Below, in pieces: positions 53,919 through 62,602 of a DNA stretch of 64,000 nt. Within the stretch, counting starts at the first letter, position 1; each line of letters starts with the position of its first letter. Below the pieces are notes generated by a model. It was not told where the DNA came from. It did no database searches and saw only the letters and a list, made by a program, of their open reading frames with translations. A program made the position numbers and the translations under genes. The DNA comes from Pseudomonas persica (GTDB lineage Bacteria; Pseudomonadota; Gammaproteobacteria; Pseudomonadales; Pseudomonadaceae): positions 1 to 64,000 of the forward strand of contig NZ_OLKL01000033.1 of NCBI RefSeq assembly GCF_900291015.1, read 5' to 3'.

Positions 53919-55079
53919 TTAGAAGACGAAATCGACGCCGACGCTGATGATGTCGCCGTCGTAGTTGCGCGAAGGAGTGCCGGCAGCACCGTTGCTGGCC
54001 GCGAAGACTGCATGGTCGAAGGCCTCCTGGGCGTTCTGCACGAAGGTGCCGCGGTAGCCGCTGCCGCGCGTGTCCACCCGCTTGTACTCGCCCTTGAGCA
54101 CCAGGTTCGGCGCCAGGTCGTAGTTCACGCCGTAGGTCCAGGAGCTCTGGCGGCCAGCGTCTTCATCGAGCTGAGCGTAGGTGAGGTGGACCAGCACGTC
54201 GCCAAAGCGGCGCCCACCCATCAGGTAGAAGGCATCGATGCTGCCTTGCTGGTCGCCTTCGGTGTTGTTGCTGGTCCACTCGTTCGAGGAGATCCAGGTG
54301 CCGTTGTCGTACTGATAGCCGAGGGAGGCGAAGCGGCCTTTCTTGCGGTTGAGGCTCAGGAAGTCGACACGTGTGGGCGCCCCCCCTGGAGCAACGACCG
54401 AGGCGCTGAGGTCGGTATCGATGTCAGCTTCGGCATAGCCGATGCGCAGCGTGCCGAAGTCGTAGGTTTCCAGGCTGACGTTCGCCGCGAAGATCTTTTT
54501 GTAGTCGATGTCGTACCGGTTATCCATGGCGAACAGGTTGCGGTTGGTGGCCTGGCCACCTGCCACCTGGAACGTCACGGAACCAATGCCGGTGGGCACG
54601 GTGTAGAGGACATCGGCGCCTTCGTAGTTGCTCAGCTGGACCTGGCTGTAGACCTCATCCGGCAGCCGCAGCCACGGGTGGGTGACGCCGACGTCGAGGG
54701 TTTCGGAGTACATGTAGATCGGCAGGCGCAGCCGCCCTGCGCGCAACCTCAGGCCTTCGGTCGCCTTCCAGGAGAGATAGGCCCATTCCAGGTTGCCTTT
54801 CCAGGTGTCCTGTTCCGGTTTGAGGGTGCCTTGCACGGTAACCGATAGCGTGTCCGTGAGCCCATATTGGAGCTGGCCGCCCAACCGGGAGAGCTGGTCA
54901 CCACGCCAGGCGTCCGTCGTCTGCCCGCTGATGCCGAAACTGCGCCCTTTGTCCTCGCCCCCCAGGTGGGTGAGGCCGGCGGTGCCGAAGCCGTTGAATT
55001 GATAGTCTCCCTGATCCAGGGCCATTGCCGGGGTGGCCGCGATAAGGCCTGCGATACCGAATGCTCTAATGCCTTGCAT
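53919..55079 (-). CDS. Outer-membrane porin-like beta-barrel
   Basis: This 386-aa protein has a signal peptide (RAFGIAGLIAATPAMA) and then alternating beta-strand segments with aromatic girdles, for example FNGFGTAGLTHLGG and LRLRAGRLRLPIYMYSETLD, ending GDIISVGVDFVF, with the C-terminal aromatic residue needed for outer-membrane insertion. It looks like a general or substrate-selective porin of about 16 strands. It lies between the chemoreceptor gene, 29 bases upstream, and the PstS-like gene downstream. Confidence 0.78.
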   Translation of the reverse strand: MQGIRAFGIAGLIAATPAMALDQGDYQFNGFGTAGLTHLGGEDKGRSFGISGQTTDAWRGDQLSRLGGQLQYGLTDTLSVTVQGTLKPEQDTWKGNLEWAYLSWKATEGLRLRAGRLRLPIYMYSETLDVGVTHPWLRLPDEVYSQVQLSNYEGADVLYTVPTGIGSVTFQVAGGQATNRNLFAMDNRYDIDYKKIFAANVSLETYDFGTLRIGYAEADIDTDLSASVVAPGGAPTRVDFLSLNRKKGRFASLGYQYDNGTWISSNEWTSNNTEGDQQGSIDAFYLMGGRRFGDVLVHLTYAQLDEDAGRQSSWTYGVNYDLAPNLVLKGEYKRVDTRGSGYRGTFVQNAQEAFDHAVFAASNGAAGTPSRNYDGDIISVGVDFVF

Positions 55080-55108
55080 GCTTCAACTGCTCTCGTGAGG
55101 GGGAAGGG

Positions 55109-56728
55109 TCAAATGCGGAACTGAGCGGTGGCGCTGCGCAGGTGGTTACCCGTACCGACCAATTGCTCGCCGAGCCGTGCAGTGGCGTCGGCACCTTGCG
55201 TGGTGGCCTGGGTATCCTGTTGCAGCCTCTCGGTGTCTTGCTGGATCGAACGGGAAAGGCCGATCTGCTCGTTGGTGAAACGGGCGATACCGGCGTTCAA
55301 CTCATCTATCTGGCGAACGGCCCCGGTGATCGCCTCCAGGGTCTGCGTGGCATGTTCAGAGCGCTCGATGCTCGCCCTGGCCTTTTCGCCGTTCAGGTTC
55401 ATCGCCTGCAAGACGCTGCGGGCACTGTTTTGCAGGCGCTGGATGATGTCCTGGATCTGCGCGGTGGAAGCGGTGGTTTTCTGGGCCAGGTTGCGCACTT
55501 CGTCGGCGACCACGGCAAAACCTCGCCCTTGCTCGCCTGCCCGTGCCGCTTCGATGGCGGCGTTCAGGGCGAGCAGGTTGGTCTGTTCGGCGATGCTGCG
55601 AATGACCGTCAGCACCGAGCCGACGTGCTGGGTTTCTTCTTCGAGTTGTTCCATGGCCTGCACCGAGCTGAGCACGCTGTTACCCAGGTCGCCGATGCTC
55701 GAGGACAGGCTGTCGATGTTGTGCCTGGCTGCGCTCGCCTGGCGCGCTGCGGCGCTGGCTTGCGCGGAGGCCTGACCGGAGCGCTGCGCCACTTCCTGAA
55801 TGCTGTTGGTCATGGTGTCGATGTCACGGCTGATGGACTCGGTGCGCTCCTGCTGCGAGCGCGCATTGTCTTCCGCGCCCTGGGTGAGCCGATGCAGCTC
55901 GCGGGACATCTGCTCCAGGGGCGCGGCGGACGTGATGATCTGGCGCAGGGTGCCTTGCAAGCTGTCCAGCAAGCCGTTGAACAGGCCGATCATTTCGCCG
56001 ATTTCGTCCGCGGAGTCGACATTCACACGGCGGGTCAGGTCGCCATCGCCGCTGGCAATGGTCTTGAGCGAGCCGATCACGCCTCGGACATTGCTCATGA
56101 CCTGACGAATCACCCAGGCCGCGCTGGCGCTGACCACCAGTAGCAGGCAAACACTGAGCAGGTAGCCGACGCGCGTGGTGGTGGCGTTGTCGGCGCGGAC
56201 TTGGGTCAAGCTGCCCTGGAAGTCGGCGTAGACGTGGCTGCGAAACTGTTCGCCCAGCGCCTTGGCGTTCTTGAGGTCGCTGGCCATGCGCTCGAAATGG
56301 GGGCGCAAATCATCGAACGCAGCCCCGTCGAGCAGTTGCCCGGAGGAGGCGAACGCGTTGTCGGCGTAGCGCTTGATCGCCGCGGACCAGGCTTGCAGCT
56401 CCTGGTGCCGGCCGGGCCGTTCAGCAGTCAGCGGCTCCAGATCGCGTAGCCGGGCAAGGACGTCGGCCAGCACCTTGCGCGCTTCATTCAGAGTGTCCCG
56501 CTCGCCCGCTGCGACGGCGCTGTTGAGCAGGCCGGGTAGGCGGGAAAACTGGAAAATCACGTTGTCGGCAGCTTCCAGCGTCGGGTAGCTCTGTTTTTCC
56601 AGCGACACCAGTCGATTGTCGTTGTCGTCCAGCTGCACCGCGGTGTAGCCGACGAACAGCAATAGGCCGAACAGGGCGACGGCGGGCGGCAGAGAGAGTT
56701 TCAAGGTCAGCGAAATGGTTTTGAACAT
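55109..56728 (-). CDS. Methyl-accepting chemotaxis protein
   Basis: The protein is 539 aa from ATG 56728; the frame continues upstream but the MFKTISL start fits a transducer. TM1 is near residues 11-31, a periplasmic ligand domain of about 155 residues follows, and TM2 is at ~187-208 ([20 protein letters not shown]). Next are a HAMP domain (~210-262) and the signalling hairpin [20 protein letters not shown] then [16 protein letters not shown] (~377-412). The ligand is unknown, but the porin and PstS-like protein behind it on the same transcript may handle the same solute. Confidence 0.9.
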   Translation of the reverse strand: MFKTISLTLKLSLPPAVALFGLLLFVGYTAVQLDDNDNRLVSLEKQSYPTLEAADNVIFQFSRLPGLLNSAVAAGERDTLNEARKVLADVLARLRDLEPLTAERPGRHQELQAWSAAIKRYADNAFASSGQLLDGAAFDDLRPHFERMASDLKNAKALGEQFRSHVYADFQGSLTQVRADNATTTRVGYLLSVCLLLVVSASAAWVIRQVMSNVRGVIGSLKTIASGDGDLTRRVNVDSADEIGEMIGLFNGLLDSLQGTLRQIITSAAPLEQMSRELHRLTQGAEDNARSQQERTESISRDIDTMTNSIQEVAQRSGQASAQASAAARQASAARHNIDSLSSSIGDLGNSVLSSVQAMEQLEEETQHVGSVLTVIRSIAEQTNLLALNAAIEAARAGEQGRGFAVVADEVRNLAQKTTASTAQIQDIIQRLQNSARSVLQAMNLNGEKARASIERSEHATQTLEAITGAVRQIDELNAGIARFTNEQIGLSRSIQQDTERLQQDTQATTQGADATARLGEQLVGTGNHLRSATAQFRI

Positions 56729-57302
56729 GGGGGGCGGGCCTCGGCGGGACGAAGGGCAAAGCGCAGGCAAGCAGGGCCGCAAAAGCCGGTGCGCTTTTGG
56801 TCGGGCGTGCTATCGCTATGCTTCGGACAAAGGGCTGTCCTTCGACAGTGAAGTTGGCGCTAAGTGATCATTGCGCCCCTCCGTGACCCGTTGAAGATTG
56901 CCCGTCTGCTTGTGTGAAGCGATAAGCCCAGGCCAGCTTTGGAGCCGTGCGGGGGAGGCGAGGGTGCCCTTTCAGGCAGCCCGCATGCGCGTGGAAGGTA
57001 TGGCGCCGCCAGTTCTGGCATGCGCGCTCGGAGCGCGACAGCGTGTTGGTTTTCAGGCCCATTTTCGCCCTGCCACTTGGTGGTGTTTTATTTGTTATAT
57101 CAAGCGTTTTGTAAAATACAGGAGTTTTGATTTCATGCAAGGCGTCAATGACGCCAGAACGTGCGAAAAGCGGCGCAGGCGCTATCAGGCCTGGTGCTTG
57201 GGCAGGGCTGGCAAGGCGCGGGGCGATAGCCCCGCAGCGACGAGAGGCGGCGCGCAGAGGCGCTGTTTGGCGGGATGACGCCTTCCTGGCAAGGCGCCGG
57301 GT
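56729..57302. other. Intergenic region without supported gene; GC-rich hairpin at 57218-57235
   Basis: This 574-base gap between the MCP start and a TetR stop has a GCGGGGC-GATA-GCCCCGC perfect stem and, near 57075-57135, an AT-rich stretch that could be a promoter. Open frames here lack ribosome sites. The region 57198-57300 is a cluster of short GC inverted segments reminiscent of intergenic repeats. I see nothing that supports a gene. Confidence 0.5.
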
Positions 57303-58004
57303 TTACCGGGGGGCGGCTTTGGACTTGGCGGTGCGCTTGGCGGTTTCGGCTGGGGAAATCATGACGATGAAGGCGTCAATCAGGGCTTTGCCACGCTCTG
57401 CGCTGACCGGCTCGGGCTCGAGAGGCAGCATCATGAGCCAGCCATCACTGAACGCGGCAACGTGATCGGCCAATACATCGGCCGGCACATCTTCGCGGAC
57501 CTTGCCCTGGCGCTGGCCGGCTTCCAGTACCGAAGTGGCGACTTGGCGGTAGTGTGCATAGCGTTGCTTGATGACGCTGGCGAATGCCGGCTGGTGGCGG
57601 GCATGGGTGAGCAGTTGCAACCACGCAAGCCAGTTGTCTGGCTCGTCATGACTGATCCAGTGATGCCACCGTTGAATGAGCGATCTGATGTCTACCTGAT
57701 CGAGATTGATGTCCAGCAGTGCGTCGACCTTGTCGAACAGGTTCTGCGCAACGGCACTGACCATTTCTTCCTTGTTGGCGAAATAGTAGGTCACTGTACC
57801 CGTGGTGCAGCCGGCGTATTGCGCCACCTTGCGCATCGTAGCGCCGGCATAGCCTTCTTGCGCGATCACCGCGATCGCCGCCGCCAGCAGCTCGGTCCGT
57901 TTGGCGTCGCGATCGCCAACCGGGCGCCCACGACGGGCAAGCGGTTCGGGTTCGTGCTCATCGGCCTTGGCGTCAGGGGCATGGCGGGCGTGTGTTTCAG
58001 GCAT
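57303..58004 (-). CDS. TetR family regulator
   Basis: This 233-aa protein has an N-terminal ~35-residue charged tail before the HTH: LLAAAIAVIAQEGYAGATMR followed by KVAQYAGCTTGTVTYYFANK (residues ~40-80), typical TetR. The ligand domain is of the TetR_C type (LFDKVDALLDINLDQVDIRS). The upstream 158 bases hold a direct repeat ATCGGACCA (58031 and 58080) and a dyad AGCCTGG-N5-CCAGGCT (58056-58074), either of which might be its operator. Its regulated gene is not evident. Confidence 0.82.
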   Translation of the reverse strand: MPETHARHAPDAKADEHEPEPLARRGRPVGDRDAKRTELLAAAIAVIAQEGYAGATMRKVAQYAGCTTGTVTYYFANKEEMVSAVAQNLFDKVDALLDINLDQVDIRSLIQRWHHWISHDEPDNWLAWLQLLTHARHQPAFASVIKQRYAHYRQVATSVLEAGQRQGKVREDVPADVLADHVAAFSDGWLMMLPLEPEPVSAERGKALIDAFIVMISPAETAKRTAKSKAAPR

Positions 58005-58162
58005 AAGGAGGCGATTTCATCGGTCAACCAATCGGACCAGCAGTTTGCCACAGCAAGCCTGGCTTACCCAGGCTGTTCGATCGGACCAAGTACCGACAGC
58101 CATGCCCTGCATCGACTATCACCGCGATTACCCTACATGCCGCCAGCACTTCCGCCAGCTCA

Positions 58163-58624
58163 TCAGTGTGCGAAAAAATCCATTCGGACATTGCCGTCGC
58201 CGAGCACTTGAGCCAGGCCATCGGGGTTATCGATCTTTCCGATTCGGGTGTAGGAGTAGGGCGTCTTGAACGTTTTGTAGAAGACCACCAGGGTCTTCGT
58301 CCCATAGAGCATGACATCCCCCGCATTGATCGTCCCGGGAGCGCTCGCATCCGTGGGGAGTGACAACGCAAGATCCGTATATTTTTCGTTGCTGTTAAGG
58401 TCAGTCATTTCGAGCGTTAGCGGCATCGACGAAGCGAAGGCACGAGCTGCTTGGGTGTTAGCCAATGTGATCGTGTATTGATGCTCACGTACTGTCATCT
58501 GCATACGGGGGATCTCACGCTGAAGTTTTTCTTCTGCCAGCCCGACCGTTTGCGGTTCAGCTGCGCTGGCCGCAACTGCGTGAGCCAAACCAAAAGCCAA
58601 TAACGCGCACGCCAAAACTCTCAT
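58163..58624 (-). CDS. Secreted cyclophilin-like domain protein
   Basis: The protein is 153 aa from ATG 58624 (AGGAG seven bases upstream), with a signal peptide (MRVLACALLAFGLAHAVAAS). The mature domain matches the cyclophilin-like fold family: ITLANTQAARAFASSMPLTL, LSLPTDASAPGTINAGDVML, LVVFYKTFKTPYSYTRIGKI and GLAQVLGDGNVRMDF all occur in the usual order. Proteins of this domain are often found beside AraC regulators and oxidoreductases; no enzyme activity is established. It is 47 bases after the AraC-type gene on the same strand. Confidence 0.82.
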   Translation of the reverse strand: MRVLACALLAFGLAHAVAASAAEPQTVGLAEEKLQREIPRMQMTVREHQYTITLANTQAARAFASSMPLTLEMTDLNSNEKYTDLALSLPTDASAPGTINAGDVMLYGTKTLVVFYKTFKTPYSYTRIGKIDNPDGLAQVLGDGNVRMDFFAH

Positions 58625-58671
58625 TATTTCTCCTGTCATCGTTGATTGGTCGTCTTCCCGAGAGCCGAGAT

Positions 58672-59619
58672 TCAAGGCATGCCAGGTGTGCTGGCAGCTG
58701 ATCTTTCTGCACTGAGTCGCAGCTCTGCGATATCGCGTTTTGGCGGAGTGCCGAACTGGCGCCCATATTCGCGGCTGAACTGCGAGGGGCTTTCATAGCC
58801 GACCTTGAAGGCAGCGGTGGCGGCATCCAGATGCTCGTTGAGCATCAACCGTTTCGCCTCGTTCAACCTCAGCCATTTCTGGTACTGCAACGGGCTCATT
58901 GCGGTGAGCTGACGGAAATGCTGATGGAAGGTCGAGAGCCCCATCTGTACCTGGGAGGCCAGATCGTCCACTCGCAGAGGCGCGGCGTAGTTCAGCTTCA
59001 TCCAGTCGATAGCCTTGGCAATTCGATGACCCTTGCTGCCTACGGAGGCGATATGGCGCAGCAGAGGGGCCTGGCCACTCAGCAGCAGACGATAGTGGAT
59101 TTCTCGCTGAATCAGGGGCCAGAGCACGGGTATCGCATCAGGCTCCTCCACCAGCTCGATCAGACGCGCGAAGCTCTCAAGCAGTTTTGGACTCAGTTCG
59201 CCCACGCCGGCGCTTTTGTGTACGGACTGGCTGCTTACCGGAAGGCGACCATCTTGGGCGATCAATTCTGCGAGCGTGCGCAAGTCAAGCTTGAAAACCA
59301 GGCCGAGGCAGGGTGCTGCTTCGCTTGCCAGGGTGACAGCCGAGTTGGCGGGGAGACTTAGCGATGTGACCAGGAACCGGGTCGTGTCGTAGGGAAAGAC
59401 ATCACTGCCGATAACCATCTCCTTTGCGCCCTGTACGACCAGCACGATGCTTGGCTCGATGATGCATGTCATGGGTGGCGCCGGTGCGTTACGTCGGTAG
59501 ACGCTGAGGTCTGCAATGCATGTCGGGAAATCGCCAGTGGTGGGCGCGATAGCGCCGATGACTCTGCGCAGCGTGGCCATCGGGATCGCATGGGAGGGCG
59601 GCTGTGTGGTGGCGGGCAT
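58672..59619 (-). CDS. AraC family transcription regulator
   Basis: This 315-aa protein has an N-terminal AraC_N (cupin-like) domain (residues ~20-170) and a C-terminal double HTH: RVDDLASQVQMGLSTFHQHF then RQLTAMSPLQYQKWLRLNEA, and AAFKVGYESPSQFSREYGRQF (~220-300), with GTPPKRDIAELR at the end. It is divergent from the hydrolase/MFS genes over 220 bases, so it probably controls those as well as the cyclophilin-like gene on its own strand. Confidence 0.9.
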   Translation of the reverse strand: MPATTQPPSHAIPMATLRRVIGAIAPTTGDFPTCIADLSVYRRNAPAPPMTCIIEPSIVLVVQGAKEMVIGSDVFPYDTTRFLVTSLSLPANSAVTLASEAAPCLGLVFKLDLRTLAELIAQDGRLPVSSQSVHKSAGVGELSPKLLESFARLIELVEEPDAIPVLWPLIQREIHYRLLLSGQAPLLRHIASVGSKGHRIAKAIDWMKLNYAAPLRVDDLASQVQMGLSTFHQHFRQLTAMSPLQYQKWLRLNEAKRLMLNEHLDAATAAFKVGYESPSQFSREYGRQFGTPPKRDIAELRLSAERSAASTPGMP

Positions 59620-59839
59620 GGGAGCCTCACATGATCTATTGGAAAAACACTACTCGCGCACCGCTTCAGCTGTCCATGCCCGGTCAGCATGATCTGGAGA
59701 ATCAGGCAAGAAAACTATCGGTTTGCTCTACTGAATGGCCGCTTTCCCGATGAAGATGGACTGCAGTTGAGGTTACCAGAGCGCACTGGCGCGACTGCCC
59801 TCACTCCTATTTCCATTTTGAGCAAACAGGAAGATGTGC

Positions 59840-60868
59840 ATGAAACATTTGTTCGTAGCGTTTGCCTTGATGGCCAGTTCACTCTCTGCCGGAGCCGCCG
59901 ATATGTCCCATGGAGCTGACAATTTTTACAAGAGCGAACAGGTCTCACTTGAACGGGTCACCTTCAAAAACCAGTTCCAGATGAACACGGTCGGGAACCT
60001 CTTTGTTCCCAAAAATCTGAACCGAAACACCCGATACCCAGCCATCATCGTTGGTCACCCAATGGGGGCGGTGAAAGAGCAGAGCTCGAATCTTTACGCG
60101 CAGAAACTGGCCGAACAGGGTTTCGTCACCTTGGCCATCGATCTGTCGTTCTGGGGCGAGAGTGACGGTCGTCCGCGCAACTTGGTGGCGCCGGACATCT
60201 ATGCCGAAGACTTCAGTGCAGCAGTTGACTACCTCGGTGCTCAAGGCTTCGTTGATCGCAAGCGGATCGGCGTGCTGGGCATCTGTGGGAGCGGCAGTTT
60301 CGCCATCAGTGCGGCGAAGATTGATCCACGCATGAGAGCTATTGCAACAGTCAGCATGTACGACATGGGTGCAGCCAATCGCAATGGCCTCAAGCACGGA
60401 GTAACGGTCGAACAACGCAAGAAAGCCATCGCCGAAGCGGTGGCCCAGCGTGATGTCGAATTTGCCGGCGGTGACACCAGGTACACCAGCGGCACGGTTG
60501 ATCAGTTGACCGACAATTCCAATGCCATCGAGCGGGAGTTTTACGACTTCTACCGCACCCCCCGTGGTGAGTTCACTCCCAAAGGTCTGCCGCGGCTTCT
60601 GACGACGCATCCTACGCTGACCAGCAACGTCAGGTTCATGAACTTCTATCCATTCAATGACATCGAGACGATCTCGCCACGTCCCATGTTGTTCATCGCC
60701 GGAGAGAACGCTCACTCCCGTGAGTTTAGCGAAGAGGCCTATCGCCTTGCTGGTGAACCCAAGGAGCTTGTGATCGTGCCAGGCGCTGGCCATGTCGATC
60801 TCTACGACCGCGTCGAATTGATCCCCTTCACCAAGCTGGCGACCTACTTCCGCGAAAACCTCCAGTGA
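59840..60868 (+). CDS. Secreted alpha/beta hydrolase with Cys nucleophile elbow
   Basis: The protein is 342 aa from ATG 59840 (AGGAAG upstream), with a signal peptide (KHLFVAFALMASSLSAGA). Alpha/beta hydrolase landmarks include IIVGHPMGAVKE, FWGESDG, GVLGICGSGSFAISAA where the elbow is G-I-C-G-S-G, and a catalytic His in VPGAGHVDLYD. A Cys in place of Ser is seen in dienelactone hydrolase-type members. It is close to YcjY-like proteins in architecture. The substrate is unknown. It ends before a terminator-like hairpin, then the MFS gene follows. Confidence 0.8.
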   Translation: MKHLFVAFALMASSLSAGAADMSHGADNFYKSEQVSLERVTFKNQFQMNTVGNLFVPKNLNRNTRYPAIIVGHPMGAVKEQSSNLYAQKLAEQGFVTLAIDLSFWGESDGRPRNLVAPDIYAEDFSAAVDYLGAQGFVDRKRIGVLGICGSGSFAISAAKIDPRMRAIATVSMYDMGAANRNGLKHGVTVEQRKKAIAEAVAQRDVEFAGGDTRYTSGTVDQLTDNSNAIEREFYDFYRTPRGEFTPKGLPRLLTTHPTLTSNVRFMNFYPFNDIETISPRPMLFIAGENAHSREFSEEAYRLAGEPKELVIVPGAGHVDLYDRVELIPFTKLATYFRENLQ

Positions 60869-60879
60869 CTTCCCCCGGC

Positions 60880-60926
60880 TGCCCTTGCCCAGCTTCGACA
60901 CGCTGGGCAAGGGCATCGGCGTTTTT
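60880..60926 (+). terminator. Terminator-like hairpin between hydrolase and MFS genes
   Basis: TGCCCTTGCCCAGC, eight bases of loop and the exact complement (60902-60915) are followed after six bases by TTTTT. It could end the hydrolase transcript or attenuate reading into the MFS gene. Confidence 0.65.
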
Positions 60927-60950
60927 GAAATGGGTAGACCGAGAATTACC

Positions 60951-62126
60951 ATGAGCAGCTCAGCACTATCTCTTCAATATTCAAGCCGCCAGGTCTGGAG
61001 CGCCGTCCTGGCGATGTCGCTCTGCGCCTTCGCGCTAGTGGCCTCTGAGTTTCTGCCGGTGAGCCTGCTCACCCCCATTGCATCTGATTTATCGCTGACC
61101 GAGGGGCAGGCCGGACAAGCCATTTCCATTTCGGGTTTCTTTGCCGTAATCACCAGCCTGTTGCTGGCCACCGTGACTCAGGGAATTGACCGCAAGCCGG
61201 TATTGTTGGCCACTACGGCACTGATGCTCCTCTCTGGTGCAATGGTAGCGTTCGCCCCCGACTACCTGACGCTGATGGCAGGACGAGCGGTGCTTGGCAT
61301 TGCCATCGGTGGCTACTGGTCAATGTCAACGGCTGTGATGATGCGTATCGCACCCGAAGCGCTCGTCCCCAAAGCTATTGCCGTGATGCAGGGTGGCACC
61401 GCACTAGCTACGGCAATCGCAGCCCCGGTTGGGAGCTACCTGGGTGGCATGATTGGCTGGAGGGGCGCGTTCTTTTGCGTGGTGCCTTTAGCGGCACTGG
61501 CGCTGGCCTGGCAAGCCTTCACCCTGCCAGCAATGCCAAGTGAACGCCGTGCCGGCTCGGCGACTGGCGCCCTGCGCTTGTTGAGAGATGGCAAGGTCGC
61601 CCTCGGCATGGCTGCAGTTGCCTTTCTGTTCATGGGGCAGTTCACATTGTTCACCTATTTGCGGCCTTTCCTGGAAACGGTCACGCACGTCGAGGTGCCG
61701 ACGCTCTCGCTCCTGCTGCTGATCATCGGTGCCGCTGGTTTAGTGGGAACAATGGTAGTCGGCTCGCTCGTTAGCCGACATCTGAATCGGCTTCTGGTGG
61801 GGATTCCGTTGATCATGGCGGCTATTGCATTCGCGATGATCGCGGCGGGGGCCTGGGTCGTTCCAGTTGCTGTATTGCTCGGTTGTTGGGGGCTTATCGC
61901 CACCTGCGCTCCTGTGGGATGGTTTACCTGGCTGGCCAGGGCATTGCCACATAACGCGGAAGCCGGCGGTGGCTTGATGGTCGCAGTGATTCAGTTGGCG
62001 ATCACTGCTGGGGCAACGGCAGGTGGCGTGTTGTATGACGGTATGGGTTATCAAGCGACGTTTGTTGCCAGTGGCGTATTCTTGCTGATCGCAACACTGC
62101 TTAGTGTCATCACGAGTCGCAGGTAG
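60951..62126 (+). CDS. MFS exporter, NepI-like (purine nucleoside efflux subfamily)
   Basis: The protein is 391 aa from ATG 60951; upstream in-frame ATGs overlap the hairpin region and are less likely. It has twelve membrane segments; the opening VASEFLPVSLLTPIASDLSL and GRAVLGIAIGGYWSMSTAVM with LVPKAIAVMQGGTALATAIA closely follow the E. coli NepI arrangement (EFLPVSLLTPMAQDL and GRACLGLALGGFWAMSASL). Export of a small purine-like or other compound is inferred. The neighbouring AraC protein is the likely regulator. Confidence 0.85.
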   Translation: MSSSALSLQYSSRQVWSAVLAMSLCAFALVASEFLPVSLLTPIASDLSLTEGQAGQAISISGFFAVITSLLLATVTQGIDRKPVLLATTALMLLSGAMVAFAPDYLTLMAGRAVLGIAIGGYWSMSTAVMMRIAPEALVPKAIAVMQGGTALATAIAAPVGSYLGGMIGWRGAFFCVVPLAALALAWQAFTLPAMPSERRAGSATGALRLLRDGKVALGMAAVAFLFMGQFTLFTYLRPFLETVTHVEVPTLSLLLLIIGAAGLVGTMVVGSLVSRHLNRLLVGIPLIMAAIAFAMIAAGAWVVPVAVLLGCWGLIATCAPVGWFTWLARALPHNAEAGGGLMVAVIQLAITAGATAGGVLYDGMGYQATFVASGVFLLIATLLSVITSRR

Positions 62127-62208
62127 CCGGGGGATCATGAAGGGCACCTCGCGACGGCCCTGTCTTGGTGAGCGAACAGGGTTCGCCCCTGAAGCCATCC
62201 GATGAAAA

Positions 62209-62602
62209 TCATGTGCCAAGCGACGCTGGGCAGCGACACCTCTGTCCAGGCCCAGAGGCGAATTCTATCGTTCCTTCGAAACCAGAGCCTGGTGGCGCCA
62301 GGTGATCATTGATATCAACCACGAGAGGGCGTGTCTCCAGGAAATTCAGAGCCGCGAGGGTGAGGCCGGCAAACTCGCGATCAGCCATCAACACCTTGCA
62401 TCTCAGGTGACGGATAGATGGGCGGGCGAAACCGACCAGCACCGGCCCCGCCAGCAACATACTGACATAGCCCAGCAGGGCGGTGATGGCGAAGGTCCTC
62501 AGGCCGGCGCCGGCGTGGTCTTCATGGCGGCCTTTCTTGCGCTCGCGCTCGAGCCCCACCCGCATGCCGATGGCCAACGCCACGGCGCCCCGTGGCTGAC
62601 CT
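62209..62602 (-). pseudogene. Degenerate MgtC/SapB-type membrane protein remnant
   Basis: The minus-strand frame here contains LAIGMRVGLERERKKGRHED followed by AGAGLRTFAITALLGYVSML, an unmistakable MgtC/SapB N-terminal pattern (G-L-x-x-G-L-E-R-E-R, then AGLRTF). After GPVLVG the frame turns into non-membrane, His/Arg-rich sequence, and the expected remaining helices are absent. A later stretch (LTLAALNFLETRPLVVD) might be a displaced fragment of the DUF4010 part. The gene is thus truncated and rearranged. It starts inside or just after the FNR-type regulator end, suggesting deletion of its own beginning. Confidence 0.6.

Noticed and set aside
62308..62320. TTGATATCAA as an FNR box
   Set aside because: The two halves have no four-base spacer, so it does not fit the FNR dimer spacing.
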